This document shows positions 39,612-48,708 of a stretch of 64,000 bases of DNA, in pieces. The notes beneath the pieces are model-generated. The model saw only the letters and a program-made list of their open reading frames with translations. It was not told where the DNA came from and searched no databases. Positions within the stretch are counted from its first letter, which is position 1. The number at the start of each line of letters is the position of its first letter. The stretch covers positions 1 through 64,000 of the forward strand of contig JBFWUF010000014.1 in NCBI GenBank assembly GCA_050247435.1. Direction: 5' to 3'. The position numbers and the translations under genes are program-made. The stretch is from JAJVID01 sp050247435. GTDB taxonomy: Bacteria > Acidobacteriota > Blastocatellia > RBC074.

Positions 39612-42587
39612 ATGGCTAAGTATTTCTTCCCGCGCTTGCGCGCTTCCATACCGGCTTTTGCGCTTTGCGCCGGCGCTTTGTTCGCCGCGAGCGATTCGTC
39701 TGTCTCCCCGCGCCAACGGCTGGCCGGAGACGCCGGGAAAGCAATCTCAGCGGAGATTGACCGCGCGCGGATCAGCGAATCTTTCGGCAAACTGCCTTTG
39801 AGCTTTGAGGCGAATCACGGGCAGGCTGGCAAAACCGCCGAGTTCATTGCGCGCGGGCAAGGCTACACCTTTTTCCTGAACTCGACCGAAGCGACCCTGG
39901 CGCTGAAAAAGAGTGGGAAGAACCTCCGCACAAACAAATCCGCAATCAAGATGAAGTTGCTTAACGCCTCCGCCTCATCCGCTGACGCAACCGGACTTCT
40001 AACTGGCAAAAGCAATTACTTCATCGGCGATGACCGCGCCGAGTGGCGCACCGGCATTCCGAACTATTCCCGTGTGCGTTATCGCGGCGTCTATCCGGGC
40101 GTTGACGTCGTCTACTACGGCGACCAGCGGCGGGTCGAATACGATTTCGTCGTTTCGCCGCGCAGCGACCCGCGCCAGATCAGGCTCGCGTTTGAAGGCG
40201 CGGAGAAGATAACGGTTGATGAACAAGGCGACCTGCTGCTCGACATCGCCGGTGAACAACTGCGGATGCGCCAACCCATCGTCTACCAGGAATCGAACGG
40301 CGTGCGCCATCAGATCGCCAGCCACTACGCGCTGCTCGAATCTGAACCTTCAATCCGCAATCCGCAATCCGAAATCCGCAATCCAGTGGTTGGTTTTCAG
40401 ATCGCCGATTACGACGCGAGCGAAACTTTGATCATTGATCCGGCGCTTGAATATTCGACCTTTTACGGCGGCTCCGGGACGGACATCGCTTACGGCATTG
40501 CCGTTGACCGGCAGGGGAGCGTTTACGTCACCGGCCAGACTTCGTCGCTGAATTTCCCGACCCAAAACCCTTTCGACACTCAATTGAACGGAGCGAATGA
40601 CGCCTTCGTGGTCAAGCTCAGCCCTCGCGGCGACGAAATCATCTTCTCGACCTACATCGGCGGGCGCAATCCGGGCGACAGAGGTTGGGCGATTGCGGTG
40701 GATCAGGCCGGGAATGTCTATTTCACGGGAGAGACAACCTCGATCAACTTCCCCACCGTCAACGCGGCGCAGCCCAATTTTCGCGGCGGGGTTGACGCCT
40801 TCGCGGCCAAGCTGAACATTCAGGGGAACGAGTTGCTTTACTCGACCTACCTCGGCGGCGGTTTCACCGACGTCTCACACGACATCGCGCTCGACCGCTT
40901 TGACAACGCCTACATCACCGGGCGAACGGAGTCATTTAATTTCCCGGTTAAGAACCCGCTGCAACCAAGCCTGCGCGGACAGCGCGACGCGTTTGTGACT
41001 AAATTCAACGCCGACGGCGAGGTTCTCTTTTCAACTTATCTCGGCGGAGAGCCGGTAGCGCCGGGCGAGCGCGATGAGGAAGCGGGTTACGGCATTGCGC
41101 TCGACGCGTTGCGAAATGTCTACATCACGGGATTCACCTCTTCACCGAATTTCCCGGTCGTCAATCCGATTCAGGGCGTCTTCGGCGGCGTCGAAGACGC
41201 GTTCGTCACGAAACTCGATTCGACCGGATCGGCGATCATCTACTCCACTTTCATCGGCGGCTTACGCGCCGACAACGGACGCGGCATCGCCGTTGACGGA
41301 TTTGGCAACGCTTACATCACCGGCTACACCGTGTCGTCCGATTTCCCAGTCGTCAACGCATTCCAGCAAATTTACGGCGGCAACGGCGACGGCTTCGTGG
41401 CGAAGTTGAATGGAGAGGGCGCGGCGCTGGTCTACTCGACATTTCTGGGCGGCTCACGTGATGAGAACAGCGGGCTGATTTCCGACATCACGCCCAGTTG
41501 CGCGATAGCGGTTGACGGGCTTGGCCACGCTTACGTCGCGGGAAAAACCGAATCGCGGGACTTCCCTGTCGTCCGCCCGATTCAAGCGGGATTGCGGGGC
41601 GACAACGACGCCTTCATCGCCAAATTCGATCCGGCAGGCTCCGCGCTGATCTTTTCGACTTACCTCGGCAGCACATTCACCGGCTTCACTGGTTTCGAGG
41701 AGCGGGGCCTGGGCATCGCGATTGACAATGCTGGCGGCGTTTACGTCACCGGCCAGATGTTGAAGAGTGATCTTCTGACCGTCGGGCCTGTGCAGAAGGA
41801 TTACGGTGGAGGCTTGAGCGACGCGTTCATCGCCAAAATCTCCACGCCCGACATCGTGACCATCGCGCCGGTTTCGGCGGCGAGTTTTAATGGCGCGGCT
41901 CTGGCGCCCGGTTCAATCGTTGCCGCGTTCGGCGCCGGCCTGGCCAGCGGGTCAGCAATCGCCAATACGGTGCCCTTGCCGGCCACGCTGCTGGGCGCCG
42001 GCGTTAAAGTCACAGACAGCGGCGGGGCCGAGTTTACCGCGCCGCTCTTTTTCGTCTCGCCCAATCAGGTCAATTTCCTGATTCCTGCCGAAACCGCGAC
42101 GGGCAAGGCGACCATCACTCTTACCAATCCGCAAAACGTGAATGTCAGCGCGACTGTCTGGATTGATAAAGTCGCCCCCGGACTATTCTCAGCCGACGCC
42201 AGCGGGCAAGGGCTTGCGGCGGCTGTCGCGCTGCGCGTCCGTCAGGACGGCTCATACGGTTATGAACCCGTCGTGCAACTCGACAACCTGGGCCGCCTGG
42301 TCGCAGTCCCAATTGATCTCGGCCCGGATTTGGGCGACGCCTCCGATCAGGTCTTTTTGATTCTGTTCGGCTCCGGATTCCGCAATCGCACGGCGATTGA
42401 AAAAGTCACAGTGCAAATCGGCGGAGTCAACCTGCCGGTGTTGTACGCGGGCGATCAGGGCGGCTTCGTTGGCCAGGATCAGGCCAACGTGCGATTGCCT
42501 CGCTCTCTGGCTGGGCGCGGAGAACTGCCGGTGACGATGATTGTGGACGGGCAGCTTTCCAACTCGGTTAATGTAAATATTCGATGA
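39612..42587 (+). CDS. Exported SBBP-repeat beta-propeller protein with TIGR03437 C-terminal domain
   Basis: About 991 residues. The ATG at 39612 starts a basic-hydrophobic signal region (MAKYFFPRLRASIPAFALCAGALFAA). Upstream in-frame ATGs are less likely. After an N-terminal beta-domain (about 40-275) come at least seven SBBP repeats with the core GIAVDxxGNVYVTGxTxSxNFPxxNP and YSTYLGG (for instance GWAIAVDQAGNVYFTGET). The last 240 residues (VSAASFNGAALAPGSIVAAFG ... FLIPAETATGKATITL ... LPRSLAGRGELPVTMIVDG) are the Solibacter-type C-terminal domain. Such proteins are found on the outside of acidobacteria. Function unknown. A heptamer repeat is translated near residue 250 as RNPQSEIRNP. Confidence 0.85.
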   Translation: MAKYFFPRLRASIPAFALCAGALFAASDSSVSPRQRLAGDAGKAISAEIDRARISESFGKLPLSFEANHGQAGKTAEFIARGQGYTFFLNSTEATLALKKSGKNLRTNKSAIKMKLLNASASSADATGLLTGKSNYFIGDDRAEWRTGIPNYSRVRYRGVYPGVDVVYYGDQRRVEYDFVVSPRSDPRQIRLAFEGAEKITVDEQGDLLLDIAGEQLRMRQPIVYQESNGVRHQIASHYALLESEPSIRNPQSEIRNPVVGFQIADYDASETLIIDPALEYSTFYGGSGTDIAYGIAVDRQGSVYVTGQTSSLNFPTQNPFDTQLNGANDAFVVKLSPRGDEIIFSTYIGGRNPGDRGWAIAVDQAGNVYFTGETTSINFPTVNAAQPNFRGGVDAFAAKLNIQGNELLYSTYLGGGFTDVSHDIALDRFDNAYITGRTESFNFPVKNPLQPSLRGQRDAFVTKFNADGEVLFSTYLGGEPVAPGERDEEAGYGIALDALRNVYITGFTSSPNFPVVNPIQGVFGGVEDAFVTKLDSTGSAIIYSTFIGGLRADNGRGIAVDGFGNAYITGYTVSSDFPVVNAFQQIYGGNGDGFVAKLNGEGAALVYSTFLGGSRDENSGLISDITPSCAIAVDGLGHAYVAGKTESRDFPVVRPIQAGLRGDNDAFIAKFDPAGSALIFSTYLGSTFTGFTGFEERGLGIAIDNAGGVYVTGQMLKSDLLTVGPVQKDYGGGLSDAFIAKISTPDIVTIAPVSAASFNGAALAPGSIVAAFGAGLASGSAIANTVPLPATLLGAGVKVTDSGGAEFTAPLFFVSPNQVNFLIPAETATGKATITLTNPQNVNVSATVWIDKVAPGLFSADASGQGLAAAVALRVRQDGSYGYEPVVQLDNLGRLVAVPIDLGPDLGDASDQVFLILFGSGFRNRTAIEKVTVQIGGVNLPVLYAGDQGGFVGQDQANVRLPRSLAGRGELPVTMIVDGQLSNSVNVNIR
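40352..40386 (+). repeat. Heptanucleotide repeat inside the SBBP gene
   Basis: Units AATCCGC, AATCCGC, AATCCGA, AATCCGC, AATCCAG in a row. They are inside the open frame of the SBBP gene and encode SIRNPQSEIRNP, in the linker just before the first SBBP repeat. Confidence 0.8.
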
Positions 42588-42602
42588 GGTGGAGTATCTT
42601 CT

Positions 42603-43664
42603 ATGAAAAAGTTTCTCTGCAACGCATTCTTACTTGTCTCTTTGTGGGCCTGTCCGTCATACGCTCAAACTGCATCCGGCAGAGTCGTTGACATAATTTC
42701 AGGAAACGGGATTCCGGAAGTCGGCATAGGCGCCAGCGTGGTTTGCACGAGTGGTAGGATGCAATTTGTCATGCCACTCGGCGGCGCGCAGACCGATGCT
42801 GACGGAAAATTCAGCCTAACGTATAGCATCACAGACCCGAGATGCTCTGCTTCTTTTGTAAATTTTACCGCCAGCAAACCGGGCTATGTCTTCTACGGTA
42901 CTTTGGTCGGCTCAGGAAGCGACCTCTTGTTTCGCGGCACTGATCGCCCTTTCATCAGCAACTCCGCAGCCAGCTACAGTATCCTGGGTTTTACATCAGA
43001 AATGATTGTCGCCGGATTCGGGCAAGATCTAGCCGCATCCACGGAATCAGCTTCCACAAATCTTCCAACCACACTTGCGGGAAGAAGCGTAGTCGTGAAA
43101 GACAATCAGGGCAACGAAAAAACAGCTCAACTTTTCTATGTCTCCCCAACTCAAATCAATTATTTGATGCCAGTCGGCCTCGCCGAAGGTTCGATAACTG
43201 TCAAACTCATTGCTAACAATCAGACAATACGCGCTGGATTAGCATACATTACCAAGGTCTCTCCAGGAGTCTTCGCTGCGAACGCTAATGGACAAGGAGT
43301 GGCTGCGGCAGTCGTGTCACGGGTTAAGGCGGATGGCTCCCAGCAATACGAACCTGTGGCCCGCTTTGATACCACGCAGAATAAATACGTCGCCATACCA
43401 ATAGACCTCGGTTCCGAAACGGATCAGGTAATCCTTTCACTGTTCGGCACGGGCTGGCGCAGCCGAAGTTCATTGCAAGCAGTGTCAGTGAAGATCGGGG
43501 GAACAGACGCCCAAGTTCAATATGCGGGAATGCAGCCGACGCTGTCGGGTTTGGATCAGATCAACGCGCTAATTCCGCGAAGCCTGATCGGGCGCGGCGA
43601 AGTAGACGTCGAAATAATAGTGGATGGGAAATCGGCTAATACAGTGAAGATCAGTGTTAAGTGA
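42603..43664 (+). CDS. Exported protein with regulatory-like and TIGR03437 domains
   Basis: 353 residues, 15 bases after the SBBP gene and with the same C-terminal domain. Signal peptide MKKFLCNAFLLVSLWACPSYAQ. A carboxypeptidase-regulatory-like beta-sandwich follows (TASGRVVDIISGNGIPEVGIGASV... TDADGKFSLTYSI). The C-terminal 220 residues match the C-terminal domain of the SBBP protein (FYVSPTQINYLMPVGLAEGS; ALIPRSLIGRGEVDVEIIVDG). The bases are visibly poorer in GC than those of its neighbour, with more A and T at third positions. It may therefore have been acquired separately from the SBBP gene despite the shared domain. Confidence 0.75.
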   Translation: MKKFLCNAFLLVSLWACPSYAQTASGRVVDIISGNGIPEVGIGASVVCTSGRMQFVMPLGGAQTDADGKFSLTYSITDPRCSASFVNFTASKPGYVFYGTLVGSGSDLLFRGTDRPFISNSAASYSILGFTSEMIVAGFGQDLAASTESASTNLPTTLAGRSVVVKDNQGNEKTAQLFYVSPTQINYLMPVGLAEGSITVKLIANNQTIRAGLAYITKVSPGVFAANANGQGVAAAVVSRVKADGSQQYEPVARFDTTQNKYVAIPIDLGSETDQVILSLFGTGWRSRSSLQAVSVKIGGTDAQVQYAGMQPTLSGLDQINALIPRSLIGRGEVDVEIIVDGKSANTVKISVK

Positions 43665-43691
43665 CAGGAGAGCGGATGACGTAAAGTCCGT

Positions 43692-44657
43692 TTAGCTCGC
43701 CTGACCATCAGGCATTTCAGCCTTCGCAAACTCGATCTCAGGCTCGGTGGAAATCGGTTCAGGCGGCGCGGCAGAAGCCGGAGCCAGCTTCTTGTACAAA
43801 TGCATCTCGGCGGAGTAAAAAACCAGCCGCGTCCACATCCGCCCGGCAATCGCAATCTGTCCCACCAGAATCGCCAACAGCACGGCTCCGACCGAAGACT
43901 GATCCACCGACCACCGCAAGGAGTTCAACGCCAGAAACAGCGCCAGGCCAGTGATTGCGATGATCAAGTAGAGACCAAATGCGCTGAAAAAATTCCTGAG
44001 CGCGAATCGCAGCGCCTTGAACGATTCGCGGAACATCCCCTTGCTGTCTTTGACGACCGTGGCGATCTTCGCGTAATCGAAGACCATGTTCACGAACGCA
44101 AACATCAACGCCAGCGCGATCATCGCCGCCCACCGTTTGTAAACCACCGGCCCAAACGCGCTCGCCACTTCAGCCGCGTTGTCAATCGGCCATCGCAGCA
44201 GCGCGTAAATTCCATAAGCCGCTCCGTAAAAGCCAAGCGAGATCAGCGTCAGCCGAAAGAACCGCCAGAAATGCGCTCCGGCTTCAGCCCAGAACTTGCG
44301 CATCGTGAACAGCCCATCCGCCGAATTGAGAACGCCGAGAACGCCTCCGGCGAAGAGCGTGTTGAGCAGCAGATAACTCGCGCCCATCACAAGCAGCAAA
44401 ACTCCGACCTGCGAGGCCACGGTTTCAAGCGCGGCGCCCGGAAACTGATGGTTGAAGACATCTATCAACCAGACAACGTCGAGTTTGTCCGCGAGCAACT
44501 TGTCGCCCTCAAGCGTCCCGCCGCCGGTAAAGACGACCAACAGAAAGATCGGGACGACGACCGGGAGAGACAACAGGATGTTCGCCACGAGCAGCAACAA
44601 AATCATCTTCCAGCTTCGATTCGCCTCTGTGATCCCAACAACGAACGATCTGATCAT
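43692..44657 (-). CDS. Integral membrane protein of unknown function
   Basis: 321 residues, start at ATG 44655-44657. About six membrane segments: ILLLLVANILLSLPVVVPIF, VGVLLLVMGASYLLLNTLFA, LTLISLGFYGAAYGIYALL, WAAMIALALMFAFVNMV, FGLYLIIAITGLALFLAL and VGAVLLAILVGQIAIAG. Soluble loops are short and basic. The C-terminal 35 residues are acidic and rich in proline. No transporter or enzyme signature. It resembles the multi-pass proteins that sit beside M1-type peptidases in some bacteria only in context. Its start lies next to a tandem repeat array, which may separate it from the peptidase gene upstream. Confidence 0.65.
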   Translation of the reverse strand: MIRSFVVGITEANRSWKMILLLLVANILLSLPVVVPIFLLVVFTGGGTLEGDKLLADKLDVVWLIDVFNHQFPGAALETVASQVGVLLLVMGASYLLLNTLFAGGVLGVLNSADGLFTMRKFWAEAGAHFWRFFRLTLISLGFYGAAYGIYALLRWPIDNAAEVASAFGPVVYKRWAAMIALALMFAFVNMVFDYAKIATVVKDSKGMFRESFKALRFALRNFFSAFGLYLIIAITGLALFLALNSLRWSVDQSSVGAVLLAILVGQIAIAGRMWTRLVFYSAEMHLYKKLAPASAAPPEPISTEPEIEFAKAEMPDGQAS

Positions 44658-44671
44658 TGTGAAGCCTCCAC

Positions 44672-44947
44672 CAACTCTGGGAGCAACTCTGGGAGCAACC
44701 CTGGGAGCAACCCTGGGAGCAACCCTGGGAGCGCACGCATCCCTGCGTGCTCGGTTTCAACCCTGGGAGCGCACGCATCCCTGCGTGCTCGGTTTCAACC
44801 CTGGGAGCGCACGCATCCCTGCGTGCTCGGTTTCAACCCTGGGAGCGCACGCATCCCTGCGTGCTCGGCTTCAACCCTGGGAGCGCACGCATCCCTGCGT
44901 GCTCGGCTTCAACCCTGGGAGCGCACGCATCCCTGCGTGCTCGGCTT
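44672..44947. repeat. Tandem array: 12-base units then six 38-base units
   Basis: It starts with 12-base steps CAACTCTGGGAG (twice) and CAACCCTGGGAG (three times, the last of which is the start of the first 38-base unit). From 44720 six contiguous 38-base units follow to 44947, each CAACCCTGGGAGCGCACGCA followed by TCCCTGCGTGCTCGG and then TTT or CTT. Units 1-3 end in TTT and units 4-6 in CTT, which shows local copying. Each unit contains a hairpin (GCACGCA-TCCC-TGCGTGC). There are no spacers, so it is not a CRISPR array. A single inverted relative follows at 44968-45003. Confidence 0.9.
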
Positions 44948-44967
44948 CGAGTAAAGGTCCATTGTCG

Positions 44968-45003
44968 AAAGCCCGGCACGCAAGGATGCGGGCGCTCCCA
45001 AGG
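44968..45003. repeat. Inverted relative of the 38-base unit
   Basis: The plus strand reads CGAAAGCCCGGCACGCAAGG, then ATGCGGGCGCTCCC. This is the reverse complement pattern of the array unit (GGGAGCGC-GCAT-GCGTGC-GG). It lies right after the M1 peptidase stop and may cap its transcript. Confidence 0.6.
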
Positions 45004-47196
45004 TCAGCTCAAAAAGCTGACTGCTTGCAGAATCGCCTGAACCCAGTACATCACGCCGGAAGACCAGCGTACCGCGCCACCGACGCCCATTGAGTCGGTC
45101 TTGCTGTTGTTGGTCAGATTGGCATCGAGCAGGACTTTCCGCTCAGGATCAATCTCGGCGGTAACGAGTTTCGATTCGGTCGTAAATTTGAACTTCTTCC
45201 AGCGGTCATTGATCGCCCAGGTATCGCTCCACTGTTTGCCATCTTTGCTGTCGGCGACTTGATATTCGACCACGCCGTCGCGCACGCCTACTGGCTTAAC
45301 CGAAACGCGATTGCCGTCTTTTAAAGTGAAAAGCATCTCGACAGGAAACCACGCCTCTCCCACACGCCTGACTGCGACCTCATTCTCGAATGAAGCGCCT
45401 TTCTCTCCCTGTTTCTCATCAGACTTTACGACCTCGCTCTTTTGACCGTCTTTGTCGAAGACACCGATCTTCATTGCCACCTGCTCGCTTTTGACCTCCG
45501 CAATCTCGTAATCGAGCGTGTCCACGCCTTTGACGAATTGATCGAAGAACCAGCTCAGGTCTTGCCCCGTGACTTGATTGACCGTGTCGAAGAAATCCTG
45601 CGAGGTTGGGTGACGGTAGCGCCATTTCTGATGATATTCGCGCATCACCCGCGCCATCACGTCTTCGCCCAGATATCGTTCGAGCGTGTTCATAGTCAAT
45701 CCGGTGCGCGGATATGAATTCAGGCCGTAGCTGAACGAGTCGTAATACTTCCACGCGGGTACCAGGATCGGGTCGTTGAATTTGCCCTGCAACGTGAAGA
45801 TGCGGTCTTCGTACGGATGCGGAATTTCCATCGGGAAATAGAACCAGTCAAAACCGGCGAAGCTGAATGGGATCACATCCGCGCCGTAAGCCGTCTGCAA
45901 TACTTTCGCAGTCGAATAGGTGTTAAATCCTTCGTCCATCCAGGATTCTTCAAACTCGTTCGTGGCGACTAGCCCGTACCAGAACTGATGGCCGAATTCG
46001 TGAACGATCACGACCTCCGGGTTCTGATCGCGCCCGGCGCGCCACGACGTGCCGGCGGTGATGAACGTCGGATATTCCATCCCGCCCGCGCCTTCGCCGT
46101 TGTAGGGCGGATCAACCACCGTCAGCGTGCCGTAAGGATATTTGCCGTACCAGAGGCCGAAATACTTGATCGCGTTGAACGCGGCTTTGAAATGGCGGTC
46201 TAGCTGATCGCGGTGTTCGTTCTGAATTATCACCGTGACATCAACATCTGTGAGCGCGATCCGATCCACCGGCAGATTCAAGCGATGCGACCAATCGTTG
46301 ATCTCGGATTCCGTGACCTGTTCGGCGGCCTTGAAGGGGCGTTTGACGACTAGATAGTTCGTGTCAATAGTCCAGGCAAAGTCGTGGACATTGTCCTGCG
46401 CAAAGTTGTATGTCACCGTGCCGTTCTGATTATCGCGCTCAGATTTCATTACGCCCGTCGCTCCGATCTTGCCTTTGTAAATCGCGGGCACAGTCATCGT
46501 CACATCGTAATTGCCAAAATCCGAGTAAAACTCCGTCGTCGAATGAAACTGATGGCAGTTCCATCCAGCCTGCGCGCGGCGCCGCTCGCCGACCGATTCC
46601 CACACCCCGATCTTCGGAAACCATTGCGCGACCAGCGCGAACGAATTCCAGTATCCCGTGCGGGCAAAGACGCGCGGCAGTTGCGCGGTGAACTTGATGT
46701 CGAGCGTGATCTGGGCGCCAGGTTTGATGGGTTTGCTGAGCGGAACGCGAATCACCGTCCTGTCATCGGCGTTGTCGTCGTCGGGATGAATGAACTCGAT
46801 CTTCGGAGTCAGGTCTTCCCCTCCCACAATCTTCATCTCGTTGACATCAATCCAACCCCATTGGCCCGGCTGGAACCTGTCGCCGCGCAATTCTCCGCCC
46901 GACTCTTTGAAGAATGTGCTCTTTTCGTTTTTGAACGCATTGAGGTAAAGGTGAAATCGCAGGTCGTTGATGATGTCGGGCGAATCGTTGAGCCAGGTCA
47001 ATTGCTCGCGCCCCTCAAGATGTTTTGGGCGCTGTTTGTCATCAAGCTTCAGTTGAACGTCAATCTTGTATGACGCGACGGGACGTGGCTCGTTATCGGC
47101 GGAGACGCGCCACAAGTTCGCGATCAAACTGACGGTGGCTACGACGATGAGCAATGCGGCAAAAATCCCGGCGAAACGGTGAATGGACTTATTCAC
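45004..47196 (-). CDS. M1-family zinc metallopeptidase, exported
   Basis: 730 residues starting at GTG 47194-47196, which is preceded by GGAGG at seven bases. A signal or anchor segment (GIFAALLIVVATVSLIANLW) is followed by the M1 fold. The substrate motif is GGMEYP (GAMEN-like). The zinc site HEFGHQFWYGL at about residue 398 is followed after the usual spacing by WMDEGFNTYST, whose glutamate is the third ligand. It should act as an aminopeptidase outside the inner membrane. It lies 19 bases after a PQQ-type gene and is probably in the same operon. Family and active site are clear. The substrate is unknown. Confidence 0.9.
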   Translation of the reverse strand: MNKSIHRFAGIFAALLIVVATVSLIANLWRVSADNEPRPVASYKIDVQLKLDDKQRPKHLEGREQLTWLNDSPDIINDLRFHLYLNAFKNEKSTFFKESGGELRGDRFQPGQWGWIDVNEMKIVGGEDLTPKIEFIHPDDDNADDRTVIRVPLSKPIKPGAQITLDIKFTAQLPRVFARTGYWNSFALVAQWFPKIGVWESVGERRRAQAGWNCHQFHSTTEFYSDFGNYDVTMTVPAIYKGKIGATGVMKSERDNQNGTVTYNFAQDNVHDFAWTIDTNYLVVKRPFKAAEQVTESEINDWSHRLNLPVDRIALTDVDVTVIIQNEHRDQLDRHFKAAFNAIKYFGLWYGKYPYGTLTVVDPPYNGEGAGGMEYPTFITAGTSWRAGRDQNPEVVIVHEFGHQFWYGLVATNEFEESWMDEGFNTYSTAKVLQTAYGADVIPFSFAGFDWFYFPMEIPHPYEDRIFTLQGKFNDPILVPAWKYYDSFSYGLNSYPRTGLTMNTLERYLGEDVMARVMREYHQKWRYRHPTSQDFFDTVNQVTGQDLSWFFDQFVKGVDTLDYEIAEVKSEQVAMKIGVFDKDGQKSEVVKSDEKQGEKGASFENEVAVRRVGEAWFPVEMLFTLKDGNRVSVKPVGVRDGVVEYQVADSKDGKQWSDTWAINDRWKKFKFTTESKLVTAEIDPERKVLLDANLTNNSKTDSMGVGGAVRWSSGVMYWVQAILQAVSFLS

Positions 47197-47215
47197 TACC
47201 CGGCCTCCATCGAGC

Positions 47216-48598
47216 TTATTTTGTGGTCAATTTGTCAGGCTGCTTGGCGGATTCGCCGATGCAGTAAAGATGCTTTGCTCCGCGAATGAAAATCCTGCCT
47301 TGCGAGATTGCGGGCGAAGCCAGGATCACCTCGCCAAGAGAATTGGTACGGATTACTTCGTGCGTCGGGCCGGCTTTGATGACAAATGTGTCGCCGTCTT
47401 CGCTGGTCAGAAATATCTTCCCGTCGAAAGCCACGGCGGACGCGCTGAAACTGGCGGGCTCGGGCACTCGACCGCCTTCATATTTGATCTCGCCGGTCCT
47501 AGCTTCGACGCAAGTCAGAATACCTTTGTCGCTGACGAGGTAATAGTAATCGCCGTAGAGTATCGGCGAAGTAACATAAGCTGTGCCTTTTTCGTAGCTC
47601 CAAATAACATTTGGAGTACCTGTCAGATCGCCGGTGCCGCCGAGTTTGACGCCGACCGCGCGTTTGTGCGGATACCCCGCCGCCAAAAATACCATCCCGT
47701 GCCCGGCTACCGGGCTGGGGATGCCGTATCCTTTAATGCCATCGCAGCGCCACAATTCATTACCAGTTTTCGGATCATAGGAAATGATTGACTCGGAGCC
47801 GCTGGTGATTAATTCGACGCGCTTCTCGGCGCGGACGATGAGCGGCGTGGCGTGAGTCTTGCGATGATCACGCTTGACGCGCCAGACCTCTTTGCCGGTG
47901 CGTTTATCCACCGCCGCGATGAATGAAAGGCCCGGCCCGCCGTCTTCGTTGTCGCATTGCAGAAAGAGCAGGTTCTCGTAAAGCGTGGGCGATGTGCCCG
48001 GCCCCATCCCCACTTTACTGAGCTTGCCGAGAGAAGTCTTCCAAATCAGCTTGCCGTTGAAGTCGTGGCAATAAAGCCCTTCCGCTTCAAAGAAGGAGTA
48101 AACGTATTTGCCGTCCGTAACCGGCGTGGGCGAAGCGTAGGTATTTTTGCGGTGCCGGTCGTCGTATACCGTACCTTCGTAAGCTACTCGTTCCCAGAGA
48201 ATTTTTCCCGAATCGCGGTCGAGGCAGAGTACGTTCAAAGTATGTTTTCTGTTACCAGCCACGGCGTCAGGATGCACCCAAATTTGCCCATTCCTGACGT
48301 GTTGTACCGCTTTCGCTCCAGGAATAACGTCGCCTTCGATGGAAGTGGTGAGGAAAACTCTGTTACCCCAGACAACAGGAGATGAATGGCCGCGACCGGG
48401 AATCGCGGTCTTCCAGATGATGTTTTTATCCGGACTCCACTCGTCAGGCAGATTCTTTTCTTCCGAGACGCCTCTGCTTTGCGGGCCGCGCCATTGCGGC
48501 CAGTTTGAAGCTTCATCTCGGGATTGAGCGAAAGCGCTGAAACCGCCAGCGATGCAAATTGTCAATAACAGCGCGCGGGTGAAATGTGTCGTCTTCAT
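47216..48598 (-). CDS. Exported PQQ-type beta-propeller protein 1
   Basis: 460 residues from ATG 48596-48598. Signal peptide MKTTHFTRALLLTICIAGGFSAFAQ. The mature part starts with SNWPQWRGPQSRGVSEEKNL, the usual beginning of this group, and then shows the repeated strand pattern VxCLDRDSGKILWE, VDKRTGKEVWRV, YDPKTGNELWR and CVEARTGEIKYEGG. These A-x-(D/N)-x-x-T/S-G-K-x-x-W units are PQQ-type propeller blades. I do not see the full set of ligands of quinoprotein dehydrogenases, so it may be a binding protein without cofactor. It is a close paralogue of the next three genes upstream. Confidence 0.85.
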   Translation of the reverse strand: MKTTHFTRALLLTICIAGGFSAFAQSRDEASNWPQWRGPQSRGVSEEKNLPDEWSPDKNIIWKTAIPGRGHSSPVVWGNRVFLTTSIEGDVIPGAKAVQHVRNGQIWVHPDAVAGNRKHTLNVLCLDRDSGKILWERVAYEGTVYDDRHRKNTYASPTPVTDGKYVYSFFEAEGLYCHDFNGKLIWKTSLGKLSKVGMGPGTSPTLYENLLFLQCDNEDGGPGLSFIAAVDKRTGKEVWRVKRDHRKTHATPLIVRAEKRVELITSGSESIISYDPKTGNELWRCDGIKGYGIPSPVAGHGMVFLAAGYPHKRAVGVKLGGTGDLTGTPNVIWSYEKGTAYVTSPILYGDYYYLVSDKGILTCVEARTGEIKYEGGRVPEPASFSASAVAFDGKIFLTSEDGDTFVIKAGPTHEVIRTNSLGEVILASPAISQGRIFIRGAKHLYCIGESAKQPDKLTTK

Positions 48599-48708
48599 AT
48601 TCGTCCTGTTCGTTCGTCCCAGATCAAAGCCTGATGGCAAAGACTGAGGGCAGTGAAGTCACTCACTGCCCTGTAAATCCATCCACTTTTCAAAAGAGTG
48701 AAGCAGGT

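Noticed and set aside
44672..44947. CRISPR array
   Set aside because: The 38-base units are contiguous with no spacers, and no cas genes are present.
43800..45093. Long plus-strand frames over the membrane-protein gene and tandem array
   Set aside because: They are antisense to a convincing membrane-protein gene and continue only because the 38-base unit has no stop in any frame.
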